A stretch of 40,273 nucleotides of DNA from Chitinophaga pinensis (GTDB lineage: Bacteria > Bacteroidota > Bacteroidia > Chitinophagales > Chitinophagaceae), in the NCBI GenBank assembly GCA_945877085.1, contig CAMCQV010000007.1, positions 1 to 40,273 of the forward strand, written 5' to 3'. Position 1 is the first letter of the stretch. Every line of letters begins with the position of its first letter. The position numbers and the translations under genes are program-made. Positions 27,782 through 35,204 of this stretch are shown piece after piece. The notes beneath the pieces were generated by a model. That model made no database searches. It saw only the letters and a program-made list of their open reading frames with translations, and was not told the DNA's origin.

Positions 27782-29722
27782 ATGTCTTATCCTTACCAAA
27801 TTAAAAACCTAGAAGGTTACCACGAAGCTTATCAGAAAAGTATTCAAGACCCCAATACGTTTTGGGGTGAAGTTGCCGAACATTTTACTTGGCATAAAAA
27901 ATGGGATAAAGTAAGTGATTGGAATTTCAAAGATCCAAGCATTCAATGGTTTGTTGGAGGAAAATTAAATATCACTGAAAATTGTTTAGATAGACATTTA
28001 GCCACCATGGGCGATAAGCCTGCTATTATTTGGGAGCCCAATGATCCAGCCGAAGAGCACCACATCCTCACTTATAAGCAACTGCATTTAAAAGTTTGTC
28101 AGTTTGCACAAGTCCTATATAATAATGGTGTAAAAAAAGGTGACCGTGTATGTATTTATATGGGCATGATTCCTGAATTAGCGATTGCTGTATTGGCTTG
28201 TGCAAGAATAGGCGCAATTCATAGTGTGATTTTTGGCGGCTTCTCTGCACAAAGTATTGCAGACAGATTGGATGATGCAAAAGCCAATTTTATCATTACA
28301 TGTGATGGTGCATTTAGAGGCTCTAAAGACATTCCATTAAAATCCGTCATTGACGACGCTTTAATTGGAAATAAAAATATACAGCGAGTGATTGTTTGCA
28401 CAAGAACAAGAACTGCTGTGTCCATGTTACAAGGAAGAGATGTTTGGTGGGAGGATGAAATTAAAAATGTGGAAGCGCAGGGCATCCAATTTGTTCCAGC
28501 AGAAGTGATGGATGCAGAAGATCCTTTATTCATTTTATATACTTCGGGGTCTACAGGAAAGCCAAAAGGTGTCGTGCATACTGTGGCTGGGTATATGGTC
28601 TACACCAATTATACTTTTGTAAACACATTCAATTATAATCCTGATGATTTATTCTTTTGTACAGCAGATATTGGATGGATTACAGGGCATAGTTATATTG
28701 TGTATGCGCCACTATGTGCTGGTGGTACTTCTATGATGTTTGAAGGCATCCCTACTTTCCCAGATGCAGGAAGGTTTTGGGATATCATTGACAAATTCAA
28801 AGTGAATATTTTATATACCGCACCCACTGCTATTCGCTCATTAATGGGTTTTGGTTTAGGACCAGTAAAGGGACATGATTTAAGTAGTTTAAAAGTGTTA
28901 GGTACCGTAGGCGAGCCCATCAACGAGGAAGCTTGGAATTGGTACAACGAACAGATTGGAAAAAATAAATGTCCCATTGTTGATACTTGGTTTCAAACAG
29001 AAACTGGCGGGATCATGATTTCCAATATGGCTGGTGTCACACCTGGAAAAGCAGGCTGGGCAACCTATCCAATGCCAGGTATTGAACTCATTTTGGTAGA
29101 CGATCAAGGAGTAGAAATTACAACGCAAGACGGGGAAGGCATGTATCGCGGTAACTTATGCATCAAACAAGCTTGGCCTGCTGCTATCAGAACGACATAC
29201 GGTGACCATGAAAGATGCAGGACCAATTATTTTGCGACTTATAACAATTTATATTTTACAGGTGATGGCGCTTTCAGAAACGAAGCAGGACAATTTAGAA
29301 TCACAGGACGTGTAGATGATGTATTGAATGTGAGTGGCCACAGGATTGGCACTGCGGAAGTTGAAAATGCAATTAATATGCATGCAGGCGTGGTAGAAAG
29401 TGCGGTGGTAGGCTATCCGCATGATATTAAAGGGCAAGGCATCTATGCTTATGTTATTTATACAGGATCGCATGCGCAAGACAGCCATGGCAGTGCAGAG
29501 ATGATACGTAAAGACATTCTACAAACTGTAACAAGAATCATTGGACCTATTGCTAAGCCAGATAAAATTCAATTTGTTGCTGGATTACCAAAAACAAGAT
29601 CAGGCAAAATTATGCGTCGCATTCTACGCAAAGTAGCAGAAGGTGAATTAAATAGTTTAGGCGATACCTCTACCCTATTAGACCCAGCGGTGGTGGATGA
29701 AATTGTCAAAGGTGTTGTCTAA
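27782..29722 (+). CDS. acs: Acetyl-CoA synthetase (AMP-forming)
   Basis: A 646-residue enzyme that activates acetate to acetyl-CoA via acetyl-AMP. The length is full. The P-loop is YTSGSTGKPKGVVHT (from 253). GGFSAQSIADRLDDA, TADIGWITGHSYIVYAPL and the A5 motif TWFQTETGGIMIS are characteristic of Acs. GDGAFR and ITGRVDDVLNVSGHRIGTAEVE form the hinge, and KTRSGKIMRR holds the conserved Lys609 that is reversibly acetylated in many Acs proteins. The gene has its own promoter motif and is divergent from an MHS-type transporter, which suggests coordinated uptake and activation of an organic acid. It converges on the POT transporter gene across an inverted-repeat element. Confidence 0.95.
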   Translation: MSYPYQIKNLEGYHEAYQKSIQDPNTFWGEVAEHFTWHKKWDKVSDWNFKDPSIQWFVGGKLNITENCLDRHLATMGDKPAIIWEPNDPAEEHHILTYKQLHLKVCQFAQVLYNNGVKKGDRVCIYMGMIPELAIAVLACARIGAIHSVIFGGFSAQSIADRLDDAKANFIITCDGAFRGSKDIPLKSVIDDALIGNKNIQRVIVCTRTRTAVSMLQGRDVWWEDEIKNVEAQGIQFVPAEVMDAEDPLFILYTSGSTGKPKGVVHTVAGYMVYTNYTFVNTFNYNPDDLFFCTADIGWITGHSYIVYAPLCAGGTSMMFEGIPTFPDAGRFWDIIDKFKVNILYTAPTAIRSLMGFGLGPVKGHDLSSLKVLGTVGEPINEEAWNWYNEQIGKNKCPIVDTWFQTETGGIMISNMAGVTPGKAGWATYPMPGIELILVDDQGVEITTQDGEGMYRGNLCIKQAWPAAIRTTYGDHERCRTNYFATYNNLYFTGDGAFRNEAGQFRITGRVDDVLNVSGHRIGTAEVENAINMHAGVVESAVVGYPHDIKGQGIYAYVIYTGSHAQDSHGSAEMIRKDILQTVTRIIGPIAKPDKIQFVAGLPKTRSGKIMRRILRKVAEGELNSLGDTSTLLDPAVVDEIVKGVV

Positions 29723-29724
29723 CT

Positions 29725-29817
29725 AATTAAAAGTAAAATATATAAATATAATCCTGAGGGAACTTTTGAGCAGAGCGATAGAGAGCGAAGGATTGATATT
29801 TTATATTTACTTTAATT
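29725..29817. repeat. Imperfect long inverted repeat between acs and the POT gene
   Basis: Two near-complementary AT-rich arms of about 30 nt (AATTAAAAGTAAAATATATA...ATAATCCT and AGGATTGATA...TTTACTTTAATT) enclose a 33-nt purine-rich loop containing GAGCAGAGCGATAGAGAGCGA. The arms pair with a few bulges and fill almost the entire 96-nt spacer between the two convergent genes. It may act as a terminator or be one copy of a dispersed intergenic palindrome. No second copy is present in this window. Confidence 0.55.
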
Positions 29818-29818
29818 A

Positions 29819-31324
29819 TTAATCCATTAAACTTTTTAATTTCTTAGACAATAAGAACAAAATGATGGACGCTATTCCTGCCATGAATACAAAGAACATA
29901 AAGAACTCATGCAAGTTGGTAATTTGATAGCCTGCGAAAGAAGTTGTTTTACCATTTTCAGGATACAATGTACTAAATACACCTGCTAATTTATTAGCGA
30001 ATGCATTGGCTGTAAACCATACTGCCATTAACAAAGAAGCAAATTTAACTGGTGCTAATTTATTGAATAAGGATAGTCCAATTGGAGACAAACAAAGCTC
30101 TCCAAAAGTGTGCATCATATACATACCAATTAACCAAATCATACTCACTTTAACCCCTGTGCCCACACCGTTCACACCTGTCGCAATCCATAAATAACCC
30201 AATGCCAATAACATCAAGCCCATCGCCATTTTAAATGGCGAAGAAGGTTCTCTTTTTGCTTTACCAAGTTTAATCCAAATCCAAGCAACCAAAGGTGCAA
30301 GTGTAACAACAAAGATGGAATTTAAAGATTGAAAGAAACTTGTTGGCACGACATAAAATCCTAAATCACGTTGTGTATTTTCAGATGCAAAAAAAGTAAG
30401 TGAGGCCCCTGCTTGTTCAAATGCACTCCAGAAAAAGATCACAAAGAAAGACACTGTAAATAAAACAGCCACCTTCTTTTTTTGAACACCATCTAATGAT
30501 TTATCTGAGAAAATAATGAATGCGATTAAAAGAATACATGCAATTAATAACCAGAATAAATAACTCACTACTTTAATATCGATATACACTAAAGCTATTG
30601 TAACTAAAGAAATTAGGAGTAGGAATCCTACCATCACTGGCAATTTCTGAAACAATTTTGGTGCATCATTTGGAGCATCACCAATGGAAGCTCCATCAGC
30701 ATCCACTAAATATTTTTTCTGAAATATCATTTGAGTAACCACACTTAAAAGCATGGCAATACCACCCGCTAAAAAGGCCCATTTAAAATCTCCATTGTTT
30801 CCTGTGTCTCCAAAAAATCCACAAACAATTGGACCTAGTGCACCGCCAGTATTAATACCCATATAAAAAATAGTATATGCTGCGTCAATTTTAGAATCCC
30901 CTTTTTTATACAATTGTCCCACCATGCTCGAGATATTTGGCTTAAAAAAACCATTCCCTGCAATCATACAACCCAATCCAGTATAAAATAAAGGCATTGC
31001 TAATGCGGCATTGTCATAAAAATGGCCACAAAAAAACAAGACAAATTCACCAATGGCCATGACCAATCCGCCTGCAATAATGGATCGCTTATTACCCCAA
31101 TAACGATCCGCGATATACCCACCCAATAAAGGTGTTAAGTAAATCAAACCTGTATAACTTCCGTACACTTGCGAAGCATCATTCTGATTAAAAGCCATTG
31201 CTTTCACTAAAAACAAAACCAAAATGGCACGCATACCATAGTAGTTAAATCGCTCCCACATTTCCGTTGCAAACAAGACATAGAGTCCTTTTGGATGTTT
31301 TTCTGCTACTGCTGACATATTCAA
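29819..31324 (-). CDS. POT-family peptide:H+ symporter
   Basis: A 501-residue proton-coupled oligopeptide transporter (PTR2/POT branch of the major facilitator superfamily) that imports di- and tripeptides. The TM1 signature FATEMWERFNYYGMRAILVLFL contains the ExxERFxYYG motif used for proton coupling. GGYIADRYWGNKRSI is the POT loop 2-3 motif, and FYMGINTGGALGPIVCG fits PTR2 signature 2. About 12 to 14 helices are visible. The start could be the third codon (MSAVAEKHPKG). The gene is transcribed alone, divergent from purD and convergent with acs. Its substrates would overlap with the products and targets of the secreted dipeptidase, a functional link made only by inference. Confidence 0.9.
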   Translation of the reverse strand: MNMSAVAEKHPKGLYVLFATEMWERFNYYGMRAILVLFLVKAMAFNQNDASQVYGSYTGLIYLTPLLGGYIADRYWGNKRSIIAGGLVMAIGEFVLFFCGHFYDNAALAMPLFYTGLGCMIAGNGFFKPNISSMVGQLYKKGDSKIDAAYTIFYMGINTGGALGPIVCGFFGDTGNNGDFKWAFLAGGIAMLLSVVTQMIFQKKYLVDADGASIGDAPNDAPKLFQKLPVMVGFLLLISLVTIALVYIDIKVVSYLFWLLIACILLIAFIIFSDKSLDGVQKKKVAVLFTVSFFVIFFWSAFEQAGASLTFFASENTQRDLGFYVVPTSFFQSLNSIFVVTLAPLVAWIWIKLGKAKREPSSPFKMAMGLMLLALGYLWIATGVNGVGTGVKVSMIWLIGMYMMHTFGELCLSPIGLSLFNKLAPVKFASLLMAVWFTANAFANKLAGVFSTLYPENGKTTSFAGYQITNLHEFFMFFVFMAGIASIILFLLSKKLKSLMD

Positions 31325-31396
31325 TTGTATTTAATTGGTACAAAATAATAAAATCCCTTCAATAAATTTTACTTTCGTGCTGCAATCACCTTAATT

Positions 31397-32683
31397 ATGA
31401 ATATTTTACTAATTGGTTCCGGGGGAAGAGAACATGCATTGGCTTGGAAAATAGCACAAAGTTACCATTGTGATCATTTGTATATCGCTCCTGGAAATCC
31501 AGGTACAGCGGCTATTGGGACCAATTTACCCATTGCAATAGACGATTTTGAGGGAATGAAACAGACAGCCATAACCCACCAAATTGACATGATCATTGTT
31601 GGGCCAGAAGAGCCACTTGTAAAAGGCATTTATGACTTTTTTGCAAATGACCCAGCCACCGAAGCTATCAATGTGATAGGACCTTCTGCAGCAGCAGCAC
31701 AATTGGAAGGGAGTAAAGCATTTAGCAAGCATTTCATGCAAAGGCACCACATCCCAACAGCCGGATACGCCGAATTTACCATTGACAACTACGAAGAAGG
31801 GAAGCAATATATTGCCGCACATAGTTTACCCATTGTCTTAAAGGCAGATGGACTAGCTGCTGGAAAGGGTGTAATCATTGCCAAAACACATAATGAGGCC
31901 TTGGTAAGTTTTGAGTCCATGTTGCAGCATAAGCAATTTGGCACTGCGAGTGCAAGGGTGGTGATTGAGGAATTTTTAACAGGGATCGAAGTGAGTGTTT
32001 TTGCACTAACAGATGGCAAAAACTACCAAATTATAGGTCATGCAAAGGACTACAAACGAATAGGAGAAGGCGATACAGGACTAAATACGGGTGGAATGGG
32101 TTGTGTAAGTCCTGTGCCGTTTATGGATGATGCTTTTATGAAAAAAGTGGAAGAAAAGATTGTACTCCCTACCATCCAAGGCATTGCTAAAGAGGGATTG
32201 GTCTATAAAGGCTTTGTCTTTTTTGGCTTAATGAACTGTGATGGGGAACCTTCTGTCATTGAATACAATTGTCGACTTGGCGACCCTGAAACTGAAGTAA
32301 TTCTACCCCGTTTGCAAACCGACTTAGTGAGTATTTTAGCAGCCACCGATAATGGTACATTAGAAGATGTAAATATTGAATACCATGAGGGCGCATTTGC
32401 CACTGTAATGGCGGTAAGTGGCGGCTATCCTGGCGACTACCAAAAAGGATTCCCAATCACTGGTATTGAGCTAGTTACTAAAGAAACAAAAACCACGCTA
32501 TTCCAAGCTGGGACTGGATTTAAAGATGATGTCATTGTCACCAATGGAGGTCGAGTTTTAACCGTAACCGCGCAAGGTAATACCATTTCAGAAGCTGTCG
32601 ATACTTCAAAGAAAGCGCTAGCGCTGATTCAGTTCGAAGGCATGAATTTTAGAACAGATATTGGCTACGAGTTCAAGGCTTAA
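31397..32683 (+). CDS. purD: Phosphoribosylamine-glycine ligase
   Basis: GAR synthetase joins phosphoribosylamine and glycine using ATP, the second step of purine synthesis. The 428-residue protein has the expected ATP-grasp layout. The N-domain is MNILLIGSGGREHALAWKIA, with GPEEPLVKGIYD. The ATP-binding part has LPIVLKADGLAAGKGVIIA and DYKRIGEGDTGLNTGGMGCVSP, and the metal site is EYNCRLGDPETEVILPRL. A C-terminal hybrid-motif domain follows. It is transcribed alone on the plus strand. A one-mismatch -7 motif (TACTTTCG, 31370-31377) lies 19 nt upstream of the ATG and could be its promoter. The 117-nt spacer to mreB suggests separate transcription. Confidence 0.96.
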   Translation: MNILLIGSGGREHALAWKIAQSYHCDHLYIAPGNPGTAAIGTNLPIAIDDFEGMKQTAITHQIDMIIVGPEEPLVKGIYDFFANDPATEAINVIGPSAAAAQLEGSKAFSKHFMQRHHIPTAGYAEFTIDNYEEGKQYIAAHSLPIVLKADGLAAGKGVIIAKTHNEALVSFESMLQHKQFGTASARVVIEEFLTGIEVSVFALTDGKNYQIIGHAKDYKRIGEGDTGLNTGGMGCVSPVPFMDDAFMKKVEEKIVLPTIQGIAKEGLVYKGFVFFGLMNCDGEPSVIEYNCRLGDPETEVILPRLQTDLVSILAATDNGTLEDVNIEYHEGAFATVMAVSGGYPGDYQKGFPITGIELVTKETKTTLFQAGTGFKDDVIVTNGGRVLTVTAQGNTISEAVDTSKKALALIQFEGMNFRTDIGYEFKA

Positions 32684-32735
32684 GTTTATTGGTTCACCTA
32701 CTCAAAAATTATTCTTGTTCATTTTTTTAAAAAGC

Positions 32736-32766
32736 TTTGTAGTTCAAGGATTTTAGATGATTTTTG
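32736..32766 (+). promoter_or_regulatory. Candidate promoter of the mre/rod operon
   Basis: TTTG (32736-32739) is followed after 19 bp by GATTTTTG (32759-32766), a one-mismatch form of TAnnTTTG. This gives the -33/-7 spacing expected in Bacteroidota, about 34 nt ahead of the mreB ATG. It is the only candidate in the window with both elements well placed. Confidence 0.4.
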
Positions 32767-32800
32767 CATCATTCCAATGAATGTAAAACACTGAACGAAT

Positions 32801-33826
32801 ATGGGCTTATTTAACTTTTTCACCCAAGAGATTGCAATGGACTTGGGCACAGCAAATACACTGATCATCCACAACGACGAAGTGGTCGTAAACGAACCTT
32901 CAATTATTGCCTTGAACAGGAATAATATGAAAGAAGTTTTAGGTGTTGGAAAAAAGGCATTGTTGATGCATGAAAAAACACACGAAAGTATTAAAACAGT
33001 TCGTCCATTAAAAGATGGTGTGATCGCTGACTTTAACGCTGCGGAATTAATGATTCGCGAGTTGATGAAAATGATTTATCCTAAGAAGCCTTTATTCCCT
33101 CCAAGTTGGAGAATGGTCATTTGTATTCCATCTTCCATTACTGAAGTAGAAAAAAGAGCGGTGCGTGATAGTGCGGAACAAGCAGGTGCAAAAGAAGTTT
33201 ACATGATTCACGAACCAATGGCTGCTGCATTGGGTATTGGTATTGATGTAGAGGAGCCAGTTGGAAATATGATTATTGATATCGGAGGTGGTACAACAGG
33301 TATTACCGTGATTGCATTAGCAGGTATTGTTTGTGATCAAAGTATTCGTGTTGCTGGTGATGAATTTACTGCCGACATCATGGAAGCATTAAGACGTTAC
33401 CATAGTTTATTAATTGGTGAGCGTACTGCAGAACAAATTAAAATTCATGTGGGCGCTGCATTAAAAGATTTAGACAATCCACCAGAAGATATGCCAGTCA
33501 ATGGTAGAGACTTGGTGACAGGTATTCCAAAACAAATCATGGTCTCTTACCAAGAAGTGGCAGAGGCATTGGATAAAAGTATTATCAAAATCGAAGAAGC
33601 TATCTTAAAAGCTTTAGAGACCACACCTCCAGAACTTGCTGCAGACATCTATCGTAGAGGTTTATACATTACAGGTGGTGGTTCACTTTTAAGAGGTTTG
33701 GATAAAAGATTAAGTGCAAAAATTAAATTACCAGTTCATGTAGCTGACGATCCTTTAAAGAGCGTTGTGCGTGGAACAGGCATTGCATTGAAAAACTACC
33801 AACGTTTTCCATTTATTATGAGATAA
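32801..33826 (+). CDS. mreB: Rod-shape-determining actin homologue MreB
   Basis: A 341-residue bacterial actin that polymerises on the inner membrane and guides lateral wall synthesis. Phosphate-1 (IAMDLGTANTLI), connect-1 and phosphate-2 (MIIDIGGGTTGITVIAL) and the adenosine motif (YITGGGSLLRGLDKRL) are all present. VRPLKDGVIADF and EPMAAALGIGIDVEEP are MreB hallmarks. The length is normal. The short hydrophobic N-terminus (MGLFNFF) could be the membrane anchor. It is the first gene of a tight cluster mreB-mreC-mreD-mrdA-rodA with gaps of 3-6 nt or overlaps, so the elongasome components are made together. Confidence 0.97.
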   Translation: MGLFNFFTQEIAMDLGTANTLIIHNDEVVVNEPSIIALNRNNMKEVLGVGKKALLMHEKTHESIKTVRPLKDGVIADFNAAELMIRELMKMIYPKKPLFPPSWRMVICIPSSITEVEKRAVRDSAEQAGAKEVYMIHEPMAAALGIGIDVEEPVGNMIIDIGGGTTGITVIALAGIVCDQSIRVAGDEFTADIMEALRRYHSLLIGERTAEQIKIHVGAALKDLDNPPEDMPVNGRDLVTGIPKQIMVSYQEVAEALDKSIIKIEEAILKALETTPPELAADIYRRGLYITGGGSLLRGLDKRLSAKIKLPVHVADDPLKSVVRGTGIALKNYQRFPFIMR

Positions 33827-33832
33827 TACCTA

Positions 33833-34687
33833 ATGAAGAATATCATTGGCTTTATACGACAGAACTTTACTTTTTTTAGCTTCCTGATACTGCAAATTGT
33901 ATCGTTGGTCATGTTGTCATCTTACAGCAAATCGCACGAAACTTTTTTTGGCAATTGGAATAATGCTGTTGCTGGAAATGTGAACTCCTACTACAATGAA
34001 TGGGCTTACTTTTTTGATTTAAAAGCAACCAATGCAAAGTTAGTTGCAGAAAATGTGGCACTCAGAAATGAGCTTGCACAAAATTTTATACCCTATGATA
34101 CGAGTGTAAAATCTGGAACATTGATTTTAAGAAAAGATAGTTTAGAGAAAATTAGAAAATTCTTTTACTACCCTGCTAAAGTGGTGGGTAACAGTTTTAC
34201 ACTTCAAAAAAATTATATCACGATTGAACGTGGCGCTCTAGAAGGTGTCAAAAAAGACATGGCGGCAATTAGTCCTGATGGATCCATTGTAGGTGTGGTG
34301 GTAGAAGTGAATGACCACTATAGTAAAATCATGAGTCTTTTACATCGAAATAGTAAAGTAAGTGCGATGTTAAAAAGAGATCGTATTGCTGGAAGTATAG
34401 AATGGGATGGAAAAAGTCCTGATATTTTATTGTTAAAAAATATTTCAAAAAGTGCTTCGCCTAAAATAGGAGACACTGTTTTGACAAGTCCTTACTCCTC
34501 TAGCTTTCCTGCACAATTAATGATCGGCAGGGTTACAAGTATTATTAAGGACCCTTCTAGTAATTTCTTGGCCTTGAATATTAAATCAGCCACCAATTTC
34601 TACAATTTAGAATTTGTATACTTGGTTGAAAACAAAAGAATGGACGCTCAAAACAATATTGAGCAAAAGGAGGAAGGCAATGAATAA
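33833..34687 (+). CDS. mreC: Rod-shape-determining protein MreC
   Basis: A 284-residue elongasome scaffold that binds and activates PBP2 in the periplasm. A single N-terminal transmembrane helix (about 10-28, FTFFSFLILQIVSLVMLSS) precedes a coiled coil (about 55-85, LKATNAKLVAENVALRNELAQ). Two beta domains follow, with the family blocks KNYITIERGALEGVKKDMAAISPDG.IVG and GDTVLTSPYSSSFPAQLMIGRV. The acidic Asn/Gln/Glu-rich tail is short. The ATG lies 6 nt after the mreB stop, and its own 3' end overlaps mreD by 8 nt. Confidence 0.95.
   Translation: MKNIIGFIRQNFTFFSFLILQIVSLVMLSSYSKSHETFFGNWNNAVAGNVNSYYNEWAYFFDLKATNAKLVAENVALRNELAQNFIPYDTSVKSGTLILRKDSLEKIRKFFYYPAKVVGNSFTLQKNYITIERGALEGVKKDMAAISPDGSIVGVVVEVNDHYSKIMSLLHRNSKVSAMLKRDRIAGSIEWDGKSPDILLLKNISKSASPKIGDTVLTSPYSSSFPAQLMIGRVTSIIKDPSSNFLALNIKSATNFYNLEFVYLVENKRMDAQNNIEQKEEGNE
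34665..34673 (+). promoter_or_regulatory. Unusually strong Shine-Dalgarno for mreD
   Basis: AAAAGGAGG, 6 nt before the ATG at 34680, is a textbook Shine-Dalgarno lying inside the end of mreC. Most starts in this window have none, as is usual in Bacteroidota. It decides the mreD start against the longer ORF beginning at 34614. Confidence 0.6.
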
Positions 34688-35201
34688 TATCTTAAAAAAT
34701 AGCGCCAGATTTATACTCTTCTTATTGATACAAATTATCATTTTGAATGAGATCCCGCCTATCCACCAATTTATCACTCCTTATTTGTACTTTATTTTTA
34801 TCCTTTGGCTGCCATTTGGTACTAGCAGAATAGCGACTACTTTAATGGGTTTTGTCCTTGGATATAGCTTAGACGTATTTACCAATACCCCAGGATTGCA
34901 TGCAGCAGCAGCTACATTGGTTGGTTACCTTAGACCAACTATTTTAAATATTTTATTAGCGCAAGAATTATCTGAGGAAGTAAACAAGGAACCAAGTATT
35001 GGAACCATGGGTTGGGGACCATTTATGTTTTATATTTTTTCACTTACATTCATACATCACTTTTATTTAGTGTTATTAGAGTGGTTGCAATTTGGCAACT
35101 TTAGCTATTTCATAGGAAAAGTATTTTTTACAAGCGGGATGAGTATGCTATTGATTTTATTAGTAGAACTCTTACTGAACAGAAGGAAGCTAAAAAGATA
35201 A
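34680..35201 (+). CDS. mreD: Rod-shape-determining protein MreD
   Basis: A 173-residue inner-membrane protein with about five or six helices, part of the MreBCD-PBP2-RodA elongation complex. The start is the ATG of MNNILKNSARFILFLLIQ, supported by a strong Shine-Dalgarno and by the loss of the non-hydrophobic 22-residue extension in the ORF track. It overlaps mreC by 8 nt, so translation is probably coupled. MreD proteins are poorly conserved in sequence; the call rests on size, hydrophobicity, the LGYSLDVFTNTPGLHAAAATLVGYLRP block and position between mreC and mrdA. Confidence 0.9.
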   Translation: MNNILKNSARFILFLLIQIIILNEIPPIHQFITPYLYFIFILWLPFGTSRIATTLMGFVLGYSLDVFTNTPGLHAAAATLVGYLRPTILNILLAQELSEEVNKEPSIGTMGWGPFMFYIFSLTFIHHFYLVLLEWLQFGNFSYFIGKVFFTSGMSMLLILLVELLLNRRKLKR

Positions 35202-35204
35202 TCC

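Noticed and set aside
32756-32774. Small hairpin GATGAT...ATCAT upstream of mreB
   Set aside because: The stem is about 5 bp and overlaps the candidate -7 motif; it is too weak to call a regulatory structure.
34614-34679. 22-residue N-terminal extension of MreD
   Set aside because: It overlaps mreC by 74 nt, is hydrophilic and lies upstream of a strong Shine-Dalgarno for the internal ATG.
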